A DNA stretch of 64,000 nucleotides, from assembly GCF_024166365.1 (NCBI RefSeq), contig NC_064822.1, positions 107,938,823-108,002,822 on the forward strand, read 5' to 3'. The stretch is from Elephas maximus indicus (Eukaryota > Chordata > Mammalia > Proboscidea > Elephantidae). Shown piece after piece: positions 34,346-45,338 of this stretch (position 1 is the stretch's first letter; every line of letters starts with the position of its first letter). Under the pieces are notes generated by a model, which saw only the letters and a program-made list of their open reading frames with translations, was not told where the DNA came from and did not search any database. The position numbers and the translations under genes are program-made.

Positions 34346-36289
34346 CAAGGAGCTGATCTGTGGTAATTGTCCCTTCCTTTTTTTTTTTCTTTTCTGCTTA
34401 CTCAGACACTCCCTTGTGTGCCTTCTTCCCACACAGGTTTTCTCCTTCACCAGCAGCGCTCTCCCCACCAGGGTGGGACTCTTCCTCATGGCTTAGAGGC
34501 ATTCGCCCAAAGGCCTGGGCAAGAAGTGACCTGTTGTGTTTTTTTTCCACCAAAGTTGAACCACTCCTTCTGTTAACCTCGGTACGGAACTGGGGGCTAC
34601 TTTAGGGACATAACCCTCCCTTGAAAGACAAGAGGAACACAGGAGTTGAGCTTTTACATTTTAAGGGCAATATTTGTTTTTGTCTTGTGTGATAAGCTGC
34701 TCAATTGTCATTTTCTGAGAGGACAGAAGCAGACATAACCCAAGGCCACTCTGCCCAGGTGCCTGGCTTCTGGAAGCAGTTAATGTTCATTCATGAGCCC
34801 CTCCCCAACATTTACTTTTACCATTTAGCTGATTATCATGAAATTTTTCTTCCCAGTTGAAATTCATAGACATCTCTCTCTCTGCTGTTTTGAAAAGGTC
34901 TCTTAGACCTTCAATCTAAAGAATCCAAAATGAATAGGACAAAAACCATTAAGGATTTCACTGGATTTTCATTCCCACAGTATTTGACATCTCTTACGAA
35001 TTAACTATCAGACTTTTTAATAGGGCGTGTATGGAAAAGTTGAGGGGCATATAGAAGCAGTGAATCATAAAAATGTGCCCTTGCAAGTGGACTGATGTCA
35101 CAAGTAAATTCCAAATTTATATTTCTAATCTCAGTGCTAGAAATCTCAAATCTCTACATACCTTAGGAGGGTGGGCAGACTGCCAAATGAGAGTGTTGCT
35201 TGGTTTAGAGGGGAGAGAGGTCCATTTTTTCCAGTCCAGACATAAAGTACTGTGTATGGGAAGAATTGAGAGCAGTTCTAGGCACGTTGTTCTATGAGAA
35301 CACGTTAGTTCAGGAGGTAGCTGTGGGAGGAAAGACAAACTTCCATGTTGAGATAAGCCTGAGAAAAACTCTTGTTACTATTTTATGAGCAGTCCCATCT
35401 CTCCAAAATTTGGGGGGACATGGGATTCGGGAGGGCAGGGAGTTTCCTGCCCAAAGAAGGTGCTAACTCAGCATCTGGCAGGAAAGAAACACCTTTCCAA
35501 GACAACGGAAGCATCTCCCCTCCCTCCACCCTGGTTGCACAATGACTGACCAAGAATGTGCTTCCACCCAGTTCTGGGAATGTGTTCCTTCTTGTGGTGC
35601 AGTGTTTTGATCCACTCAGCTCTCTGGGATAGAGGCTTGGCGTGGATGATGCCCGGTTGGGTAGGAAGGATTGGAATGTCAATTAGGAGCAGCAGCATTT
35701 TCCCAGTGTTCTTGGGGATAGCTTACACTCCAGGCACTTTCTCTTGATGGCAGACAGAGTTCCTAGCACCCCAATACTCTTTCCCTATTCACTAAATTAG
35801 TTAACCCCCTTGATCAATGTTACCCTGCTAGTCGAGCAGTTCTATAAATACTAATGCTGGGATGCCCCCTTTTTGTTGTCCTTTATGCTGGGAACTCTGA
35901 AGAAAAGGCAAGGAAAGTGAAAACAGGTTTTGCTTGTCAATGTGTTGAAGATTCTCTTAGGAATAGACCATCTCTGTGTCTGCCTGGATTGCTTACTTTT
36001 CTTTCTGGCATTTTTGTTGTGGTTTCTGACCAACCTTGCTCCTAGCACTCCTCCAAACAATGTAATGTTGGCTGTATCCCTCCCGTTTTGCATTAGGTAG
36101 CTTAGCTCTGGGCTTGCAGGGCTGGAGTGAGGGGGGATCCTCAATGCTCTCAAATGCAGGTGGAAGGTGGTGGGTTCCATGCAAAGTGTAGCTCCTTATG
36201 ATTCTCCAACTGTGGCCGCGGTTCAAATTTATGCTGCAGACAAGCTTATGAGGCTCCACAGTGTGGTTACACAGTGACATTCAGCTCAG
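34346..36289. other. Intergenic sequence upstream of KRT6 copy 2
   Basis: No gene is supported. Short ORFs (60-110 codons) overlap on both strands without recognisable domains. The segment 36060-36290 has a phrase resembling an SINE or L1 subdomain but was not resolved. Confidence 0.45.
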
Positions 36290-37174
36290 AGGGGTAGCAA
36301 AAGGGGTGGCAAAGATTATGAGCCTCCCACAGTGGAGCCCTATGGATATGAGTATAGCCTTATAGGACAGTGTGCAATGCTGGGGAAGCCAGGAGAACTT
36401 GTACAAGGCAAGCTCATGGAAGCTCCATAGGCACATCCAAACTCCCTGAGAGACGGAATTGCTGGGGACCATGGTCTCAGGGAGCATCTAGCTCAATTGG
36501 CATAACATAGTTTATAGGGAAAATGTTCTACATTCCACTTTGGTGAGTAGAGTCTGTGGTCTTAAAAGCCTGTGAGCAGCCATCTGAGATATTCCACTGG
36601 TCTCACCCCTTCGGGAGCAAGGAATAATGAAGAAAACTAAAGATATAAGGGAAAGATTAGTCCAAAAGACTAATGGACCACAACTCCCTCAACCTCCACC
36701 AGACTGAGTCCAGTACAACTAGATGGTGCCTGGCTACCACTACTGGGTGCTTTGACAGGGATCACAACAGAGGGTCACAGACAGGCCTGGAGAAAAATGT
36801 AGAACAAAATTCTAACTCACACAAAAAAGATCAGACTTACTAAACTGACAGAGATTGGAGAAACCCGGAGAGTATGGCCACTGGAGACCCTTTTAACTCA
36901 GTAATGAAGTCACATCCAATGCTCACCCTGCAGCCAAAGATTAGACAGGTCCATAAAACAAGATGAGACTAAAGGGGCACACCAACCCAGGGACAAGGAC
37001 TAGAAGGCAGAAGAGGACAGGAAAGCTGGTAATAGGGAACCCGAGGTCAAGAAAGGAGAGTGTTGGCATGTCATGGGGTTGTTAACCAATGTCATAAAAC
37101 AATACATGTACTGTTTAATGAGAAACTAGTTTGTTCTGTAAACCTTCACCTAAAGTACAAAAAAAAAAAAAAAA
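36290..37174 (+). mobile_element. L1 3'UTR fragment of an older subfamily
   Basis: The text GGTCTTAAAAGCCTGTGAGC followed by AGCCATCTGAGAT parallels the L1 3'UTR at 11008-11040 (GGGTCTTAAACGCTAGCAAGC, AGCCATCTAAGAT). Later phrases such as GACAGGGATCACAACAGAG and GTAAACCTTCACCTAAAGTAC also parallel it. It ends in 15 A bases at about 37160-37174. The left limit is uncertain. Confidence 0.75.
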
Positions 37175-38580
37175 GTCCCAGTGCCCTAATCTTTCTCATA
37201 AGACCCTTGGATACCTTGCCTTTACTCCTTTCTCTAGTTTCATGTATCACCATTGCCCCCTCCCACCCTAGTCTTAAAATCTTGCCAACAGAAGTGGTTT
37301 GGCATTATGATTGCCAGTTATTCTCTTCTCTACTAGATTGTAAGCAGCTTGTGCCAGGAACTGTGTCTCCTTATTTCTAGCTCTCGGCATAGTGCCTGGC
37401 TTACTGTATGCTGAGGAGGCAAGAGCACCCTACCCAGACAGTGATTTCCTGTAATGAGAACCAATGTCATATGTTCCGAATTTTTTCGAGCCAGTAGGTA
37501 AATCACTGGTAGCTTGAAATAACCCATAATAAGGATATTTACAATATTGAAATTGGGAAATGCTATAAATCAGAGCTTTTTTAATTTTCCTCCTGGGGAG
37601 CTGGTACCCCTAAGGAATCAAATTGTTTTTCCTTCTCCAAAATGGGCAAACTTCCATGATGCCTAGTCATTAGGCAGTGCTTTGGAAACTGGAGTTCTGG
37701 AATCGAAGATGACAGGTGAAGTCATTGAAGGTTGAGGCTGAGGTCCAACAGAAACACCTGCTTCCCACTTCCTCTCCCTCCATGCTTTTGATTACCTCCA
37801 AGCCTCCCAGTGTGCTGCCCAAGTGGGGAGCTCAAAGCTCCACTTATTAAAGATATTTCAGAACTTCCCTTAAATTCCTGGTCCACAGCCTGCTAAGCAC
37901 TACTTATTGACTTCAGACAGTCACATTGGTCCCTGATGATCTTTCCCTTTCATACATTCCTCAGGGTTGAGCCAGCCATGAGCTCCCTTGCTATGTTAGC
38001 TCTGTCACAACTACCCTCTGAGAGAATTGGGTGCAGTACCATCTGAAGTAAATCTGAAAGTTTCTTTCTTCCCCCAGCTCCTTTGGGGCTGTATTCACTT
38101 CCACTGTAGCACAAGGGAGTGCAGCTCAAGGCACCCCCTCTGTAGGTCTCTGTTCCACTTAGTATCAAACCCCTGCTCTTCCATCTGTCATCTCCACCCT
38201 ACCTCAGCCATTGGCAGTTGCATTGCTGCCTACCCTGTTCCATATTCCACTTTTAGTAGCATCTGCACATCTGGACTACAAGCCCCTCTTCCTGGAGGCT
38301 CCCTCCTTTCTGCTTGCCTCCTTGCTTTCACTCTTTCCTCCCTTCCCTCCTACACAGACTTTAAATATTTGCTTCCTGAAATTTCCTTTGGATTCTCCCA
38401 CACTGCCCCCCTCATTTCCCTAGCAACAAACCCAACTGTGCATCACATCAAATTTTAGCACTGCTTCTAGTCATTGCTGCCTTTAAAGAAAGATATATGC
38501 CCCATGCTCTGATGATCAGTTTCCAAGCCCTGCTCAGAGGGCTGGGAAATTGCACTGGGTTCTACATAATTAATAGCACG
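37175..38580. other. Intergenic, nothing recognised
   Basis: No gene, RNA or classified repeat is supported here. The longest ORF (38027-38458) is Ser/Leu/Pro-rich without domain motifs. Confidence 0.4.
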
Positions 38581-38596
38581 CATTTATTGAGCACCT

Positions 38597-38762
38597 GTAG
38601 AGGGTCATCGACAACGAGCCAAACCCTTGTTAAGATGGATTGACACCATAGCCAAAACAATGGGCTCAAATATACCAGTGATCATGAGGATGGTGCAGGA
38701 TTAGGCAACATTTCCTTTCTGAGTCAGAGTTGACTCTACAGCACCTAACAACAACAACAAAT
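38597..38762 (+). mobile_element. RTE LINE 3'-end fragment inside an L2/MIR-like repeat
   Basis: The RTE 3' text (ATGATGAGGATGG-like TCATGAGGATGGTGCAGGAT, GAGTCAGAGTTGACTCTACA) ends CACCTAACAACAACAACA. The flanks, TTTATTGAGCACCTG on the left and TATGTGCCAGGCC on the right, together resemble one old mammalian repeat (TTTATTGAGCACCT-ATGTGCCAGGC), so the RTE entered that repeat. Confidence 0.75.
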
Positions 38763-38799
38763 ATGTGCCAGGCCTAAGTGATAGATATAGAGAATAAAA

Positions 38800-39003
38800 C
38801 ATCAAAAAACCCAAACCTGTTGCTGTTGAATTAATTCTGACTCATGGTGACCCCATGTGTACCAGAGTAGGATTGAGCTCCCTAGGGTTTTCTTGGCTGT
38901 AATCTTTATGGAAGAACATCGCCAGGCCTTTCTTCCACAGTGCCACTGGGTGGATTTGAGCCACCAACCTTTCAGTTAGAGGTCAAGCACAAACCAGGGA
39001 CCT
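38800..39003 (-). mobile_element. AfroSINE, long-body type
   Basis: The tail AAACCCAAACCTGTTGCTGT and ATTCTGACTCATGGTGACC, and a head remnant ending near AAACCAGGGAC, are readable. An imperfect flanking duplication is seen: ATATAGAGAATAAAACAT on the left, ATATACAGAGAATAGCACAT on the right. Confidence 0.8.
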
Positions 39004-39084
39004 GCATATACAGAGAATAGCACATGAATAAAATGTAGCACTTCCTTTATAGGAACATTGAACTTAGGAGGACAATATGTATAG

Positions 39085-39165
39085 AGAACATTCATTCATT
39101 CAGTCAGTCAGTCAATGTATATTCATTGAGGGCCAACTATGTGGCAGGCACTGTTCTTGATGAAG
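39085..39165 (+). repeat. Ancient mammalian L2/MIR-like repeat
   Basis: The phrases CATTCATTCAGTCAGTCAG, ATTCATTGAGGGCCAACTAT and GTGGCAGGCACTGTTC match the widespread old mammalian repeat with TTTATTGAGCACCTACTATG and GTGCCAGGCACTGT. The exact family was not resolved. Confidence 0.5.
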
Positions 39166-41008
39166 ATGAGCTAATATCATTATTTTCATAATGGACGTAT
39201 AAGAAATCTTGATGTATTCAGGAACCCATGAGAAGCTTCATGAGCTGGAGCACAGGTGCAGCATTTTGTGGGGGCAGTGAGAGAAGATGAATCCACCATT
39301 GCAGGCTTGTGTCATGTGAGTAAAGGCCTAGGAAGCCATGCATATGGAATCGCCCTTGATACCTTTGGCATACACAGCCACAGATGGCACAGGAGTGACC
39401 AGATCAGAAGTGCAGTCTGTAAACCCACTGGGGCTCAGAGCAGCAGGGCATGGCAGAGCTCTGTTCCCTGGTAGATTCAGCACTTTGTCCTGGAGGAAAA
39501 CATGGCTGGAGGAAGGAGCCTAGTCCCTGGCAGAAGCCCAGGAAGCTGCTCTCCCTCCTCGGGAATCAGGCTTCCCCACATCATCATCTGTCAGCTTCCA
39601 GTCCCCCTTCAGGCTATGCACACAAGGCCAGGTGGCTATCAACCAGCACACATGACCAGATCAAGTCCTCTTTTAGAGCTGACTTTACATCTTTTTGAGG
39701 GTGGGTAGGACTCATCCCTGAGTGAAGTATATAACTGAATTGCAGCAGGGACCTCACGTTCAACCATTGAGCCTCTCAGAGGATGCTTTAGGTTCAACAT
39801 GTTATCTAGGCCTAGGCTTGGCCCGTGCACCAGCAGTATAAAGTATCATGTTCAATCTCCTGACACATAACATTTCTCCTGTTGGTAGATTTAGAAGAAG
39901 GTCTCTAATATATATACTTCTGTTAGTAGCTATGTTTTCAAAATCCTCTTCACCACCTGCTAGGGATGCCCTGGGAGACCATTCCAGGGGCCCTGGCAGA
40001 GAGTGAGGTCAGCAGCTGGGAGGACTCATGAGGGATGATGAGGGCTCCCAGGAGAGCAGAGGTGGAGCTGGAGAGCAGGGGCCCCCTGGCTGATTCATTC
40101 TGAGTCTACTCTTTCCCACCTTTACAATCCTTAAAGGGTTAAGTTTGTACTTGATTTTCTATATCTTCCTTTTTCTGGATCCCTAGCCCACTCTCAGACT
40201 GTTGCCCTGGGGCTGAGTACCCTGCTGTAGAGTACAGCCCCTTCTCTGCCCTAGCACCCAGGAGAGGATGTGTTCACAGGCAGTGGGGGTCACTGGATGG
40301 CTAGAGAATTGGCCTCTCAGATAAAATCTCCCCAGTGACCCAGAATGGTGGCACCCCAGGGAGTTCCGTTTTCCCACAGGAGCAGGGTGGGGAAGGCCAG
40401 AATCTTCATAATAAGATCAGAACAAAAGATGATAGTTCGGGTAACCAACTATGTGAGAGAAACTAAAGCAAGCAGTGTGAGTAACACAGGTGACAGCTGA
40501 CTCCACCCTGGCGGGCTGCTGAGCCCAGCCTCTTCTCTGCCAGGAGAGCCTCCATATGCTCCGGTGCTCTCTTGGATTGCCATGGAACCAGGAGAGGCTT
40601 TGTGCTGAGCCCAGGTTAACATGAACTTCTTGCATTTTTCCCAGCATGGAGGAAGGGCAGGAGGGAGCTCTTGAAGGTTGAGCCAGCGGAAATTCTGCCT
40701 CAAAGGATTTGCCTTGTCTTTCAGCCTCCCTGGGTGGAACTGGCAGATGAGAACGAGGGGTAGGCTATTGTCATTGTTGTCAACAGCCTGAGACTAAGTG
40801 CCTAATCCTGCAAGCCACAGAGCAGGATGATGCTGCTCAGAGGGAATCCCACAGACCCGGTTCTGGCCCCAGGGGTGCCCACTGAAATAGAAACACGTGC
40901 AGCCACATGTATAAAGAATGGAGACGGTAGCACCAAGGCTGGAGTGGACAATGCAGCCTTCTATGACATACGGAGTGATTCCAAGAGTATTGACACTATG
41001 AAAATTTT
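39166..41008. other. Intergenic, nothing recognised
   Basis: No gene or recognised repeat. ORFs below 85 codons on both strands look random. Confidence 0.4.
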
Positions 41009-41015
41009 ATTACTT

Positions 41016-41479
41016 TGTTATTAGCTGCTGTTGAGTCAACTCCAACTCATGGTGATCGTGTGTACAACAGAATGAAACATTACTCGGTTCTGCATCATCC
41101 TCACAGTTGCTGGCGTGTCCCAGCCCATCACTGTGGCATCTGCGACAATCACTCTCACCAAGGGTCTTGCTTGCCCTTGGTGGCCCTCTACTTCACCAAA
41201 CATCATGTCCTCCTCCAGCAGTTGGTCCCTCCTGATAATGTGTTCAAAGCGAGTGAGTTGGACAACGTTCTGCTGGGATCCATAGGTTTTTATTGTCTAA
41301 TTTTTGGAAGTAGCTCATCAGGCTGTTCTTCCTAGTCTGTCTTAGTCTGGAAGCTCCGCTGAAACCTGTCCACCATGAGTGACCTTGCTAGTGTTTGAAA
41401 TACCAGTGGCAGAGCTTCCAGCATCACAGCAACAAGCAAGCCACCGCAGAATGACAAACTGACAGACAGGTGGTAGTCA
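41016..41479 (-). mobile_element. Internally deleted RTE derivative with both ends
   Basis: From the low side: RTE 3' end about 240 bp (TTGAGTCAACTCCAACTCATG to ATGTGTTCAAAGCGAG), then a direct jump near 41258-41262 to the RTE 5' region in reverse (AACGTTCTGCTGGGATCC, TAGTCTGTCTTAGTCTGG, TGACAAACTGACAGACAGG). It matches both termini of the nearly full-length RTE at 45339-48340 and lacks about 2.5 kb of the ORF. An 8-bp flanking repeat, TATTACTT, lies at 41008-41015 and 41480-41487. Confidence 0.82.
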
Positions 41480-41487
41480 TATTACTT

Positions 41488-42773
41488 AGTAACCAGCTTA
41501 TTTATATGCATGTAATATGGGTTACTAAGTTTGTTTATGGACTACTAAGTTGTAGAGTTTCCCTTATATTTCTCAATTTTCATGTACATGAATCTGTGGT
41601 GCACTTTTTTTTTTTGGTAGAAAGCACATGTCTGGACATGCTAAATGGCTTTCTGCACAGCTACAGGAAGTCTCTGACAATTTCATTTTCCAATGCGTTG
41701 GGGCTCTACCTCAGGCCAACCATGGGGTCCAGAGTTCATTTAAAGAACACTCTCCACAGTTTTTGAAGAGATGATTGTTTCCAAGCATTGAACTGCCTTG
41801 GGAACAGTCCCCAGATATCACTCCATGTGACTTCTTCTAGCGAGGATATACCAAGACCTTGTGTTTGTCCCACCTGTTCCTCACAGACTTGAGAAAACGG
41901 AGAGAAGCAATGTGGGTACCATTTCAACCATCAAAAGTAATATGTGAAAAAGGGTCTGGGATGGATGAGAGTCTAATTATTACAGTACAGGATTGATGCA
42001 GGTCATGTGGCATGAGAAGCACCTGTTGAGTGTTCGTAACTCAAACAGAAATAACTCTGATTGTTCCCTTATTTTGGTGACATGTTCATATAACACATAC
42101 TAATACATTTTTGAACGTGTTCACTTATTTTTTACTTACTCTGTAGGTACTGGTATTGAATAGGTGCACATTCGCTTGAACGATAAGTCAACGATAACCA
42201 CGTAATGGAGCTGGGGACTGAAGAGCATACTCAGAAAAGAAGACAATCCTTGGCTTTCCACATCAATGTGGGGAAACCACCTGGAGGAGGAGGAGCAATG
42301 TGTATCTCATGAATGAGACGTTTTGGTGATCTGAGGCAAGAAGTGATGTTGGAGGTGAAAAGAAGTGCTTCAGAGAAGATGTGAAGGTGGGAAGAAGGTG
42401 AGCTGAACAGTAGGACCAGGTTTGGGCATGCCTAGCATAAGCAGTGCAAAAGGGCATGGGTGAGGGTAGGAGGGGTCAGGTGCTCTTCCTGTAAAGACCC
42501 TGAGGTTTTAGTATGAACAGGGATTGAAGGAAGCCAAGCCAGAGCTCCAGAGGGACCAGTAAAATCTCCAAGGAGAGTCATCAGTGGGCTGGTTTGTTTT
42601 TCCCTCCACTGTCTCCTCACACCCCCACCTCCCTTTATTTTTTTTTTTCCACTTTGAGCCTCTGGCTTTGTCTTCTTGCCACTGCTGGGCCCACCTCACT
42701 TCCCATGCCATTAAAGAAAAGTGTAGTTGGTAGTGGTGAGAGGGGAATGCTCCAACAACCCCCTAATGAGATA
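41488..42773. other. Intergenic, nothing recognised
   Basis: No gene or classified repeat is supported. A short run of T (41607-41617) and a T-rich stretch near 42640 are present. Confidence 0.4.
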
Positions 42774-42778
42774 CACAA

Positions 42779-42850
42779 GGTACCTGGTTTAAATGTTAAG
42801 TGACTGGGAGAAGTGCAGTCTCCTGGAACATCTTGGTATGTACATCTGCC
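42779..42850 (+). repeat. Direct repeat, copy 1
   Basis: About 72 bp recurs at 43087-43158 with nine mismatches by eye (about 88 percent). The core GCAGTCTCCTGGAACATCTT is identical in both. Confidence 0.85.
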
Positions 42851-43022
42851 TTCTTGTTAAACTTCCTTTCTTTCAGCAAAGGGAAAACGTCTGGTTAATT
42901 ACGAATGTAGTGGGCAATTCTTACCCCAAAAGTTCATCTGAAAATCGTCTGGCTCTTAGAATATGAATATCCTAGAGAGCAAACCTGCCTCAAATTGTCT
43001 CCTCTGAGATTTCTTGGCATTT

Positions 43023-43080
43023 AGTGGCTACTTCCATCTGTCAATCCTTTATAAAGGATTGACAGATGGAAGTAGCCACT
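43023..43080. repeat. 58-bp perfect palindrome
   Basis: The left arm (43023-43051) begins AGTGGCTACTTCC; the right arm (43052-43080) is its exact reverse complement, with no spacer, centred on TTTA/TAAA. The next pair outward (43022/43081) does not match. Confidence 0.97.
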
Positions 43081-43086
43081 GCACAA

Positions 43087-43158
43087 CGTACGTGGTTTAG
43101 ATGTTAAGTGATTGGGTGAGATGCAGTCTCCTGGAACATCTTAGTACGTACATCTGCC
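43087..43158 (+). repeat. Direct repeat, copy 2
   Basis: Second copy of 42779-42850, starting seven bases after the palindrome ends. Confidence 0.85.
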
Positions 43159-43457
43159 TAGGGTTGGGATTAGTGACAGATCATTGATACCGTGGCATAA
43201 GTCTGTGGAAGTAATGTTGCACGTGAGGCCTCAGGAGGATCTGATAAATTTGACTTCCTTCCACTTTTCCTCTGCCCTTCCCTCTGCTGCTTTGGGAAAT
43301 AGCCTGGATTTTTCCTGATAGGCACAGAAGAACACACAATGGAAGCAGGAAATTTGAGACCCTAAGGCAGAAACTATGGATTCACTAATCTAGCTTTCAT
43401 TCCCAATTCACTTCTTCCTTTCCCGTTTCCACTACAGAAACTGGAAAAGTGAAATTC

Positions 43458-45338
43458 TATTTTTTTTAATTGTTTATTGAGGTATTATTTATGTACAGTT
43501 GAATGCACAGATCTTACGTGCAGAGTTCAATCAATCCTGATAGGTTAATGTACCTCTATAACCCACACCACTATCAAGATATACAACATTTTCATAAACT
43601 GAGAAAATTCCTTTTTGCCCCTTCCCTATCAATCCCACTGTCCCAAGAAATCACTGTTCTGATTTTTCCACCATAGACTAATTTTGTCTCTCTTAAAACC
43701 TTCCATAAATGGAATCATAAAGTATATAGTTTTTTTGTCTGGTTTTTGAGATTCATTCCACGTTTTTATGAGTATTAGGAGCTCATTTCTTTTCATTGCT
43801 GAAATGGTATGTTATTGTAAGAATACATCACAGCTTATTTATCCATTCTCTGATAAATTCCTGGGATATTTCCAGGTGAGGTTACTGTGAATAAAGCTGT
43901 CATGAACATACTTATGAGTCTTTGTGTGGGCAAATATTTTCATTTTGCTTACATAAATACCTAGGAATGAAATTGATATTTCATAGGAGAAAAGTGTATT
44001 AGTTTTCCAAAGTGGTTTACCATTTTCTACTCCCACCAGCAATACACAAGAGTTCAGTTTGCTCCACGTCTTTGCTAACACTTGGCATTTTTAATCTTTT
44101 CATGTTAGTCATTCTTGTGGGTATGTATCTTATGTGATTTTAATTTGCATTTCTCTCATATTGAATGATGTCGAACACTTTTTTATTTGCTTATTGACTA
44201 GTTATGTATCTTCTCTTGTGAAATTTCTGAGTGATTTGCCCATTTTTTGTTGTGTTGTCTTTTTAATATTGAGTTGTAGGAGTTCTTAGCATATTTTGGA
44301 TAAAAGTCCTATGTCAGATAATCATGTTGGGAATATTTTCTTTCAGTCTGTGGCTTACCTATTTATTTCCTTAATGGTATCTTTTGAAGAACAGAAAATT
44401 TTTATTTTGATTAAGTCTAATTTATGTTTTTTTCTTTAATGATTAGTGATTTCCATGTATGGGCTAAGATATTTTTGCTTACTCCAAGGTCATGTAGATA
44501 CTCTTCTATGTTTTCTGCCAGAAACTTTAAAGTTTTGGCTTTTACATTTAGGTCTATGATCCATCTCGAATTCATTTTTGTGTATAGTGTGAGGTAGAGA
44601 TTGAGGTTCTCTTTCATGTATGTGAGTATCCATTCATTCCATTCCCATTTTTAAAAGAGATTTTCTTTTCCCATTGAATTGGTTTGGCTCCCTTGTCAAA
44701 ATCAGTTGGCTGGCTATTTAAGTGTGACTCTTTCTGGGCTCTCTGTTCTGTTCCACTATTTGTTTGTCTGTCTTTAATGCTATTACTACACTGTCTTGAT
44801 TACTGCCACCTTAAAGTATGTCTCGAAGTTTAGTAGAGTGAGTTATCCAACTTTCTTCGCTTTAAGATTGTTTTGATTATTTCAAGATGCTTATCCTTCC
44901 ACATTAACTTTAGAATCATCTTGTCAGTTTCTACAATGAAGTCTACCAGGGTTTTTGATTGCATTGACTTTGTAGATTGATTCTGGGAGAGTTGACACCT
45001 TAGCAATATTGAGGCTTTCTACACATAAACATAATATGTTTTTGTATACAGGTCTTTAATTTCTTTTAGCAATATTTTATAGTTTTTGGTGTGGAGGTCT
45101 TGCATATTTTTGGTTAAATTCATATCTAAATATTTTGTTTGAAGATGCTATTACTAATGATGTTTTGTTTTTTAATATTCCAGTTGTTCATTGCTAGTAT
45201 ATAGGAATACAATTGATTGGCTATAATGACAGAAAATTTATTGGTTCTAGTAGCATTTTATAGATTCCACAGGAATTTTCTACTTATACAATCATGTCAT
45301 ATGTGACTAAAGACAATTTAATTTTTTCCTTTCCAGTC
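43458..45338 (-). mobile_element. Old L1 LINE, 3' part
   Basis: Reads as the reverse of an old L1 3'UTR and ORF2 C-terminal half. Collinear phrases include ATTTGCATTTCTCTCATATTG (complement of the ORF2 region REMQIKTT-like) and GGTCTATGATCCATCTCGAATTC (IKDLN-type region). It is more diverged than the L1s at 1-11684, with no long open frame. It is interrupted by an RTE at 45339. Confidence 0.85.
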
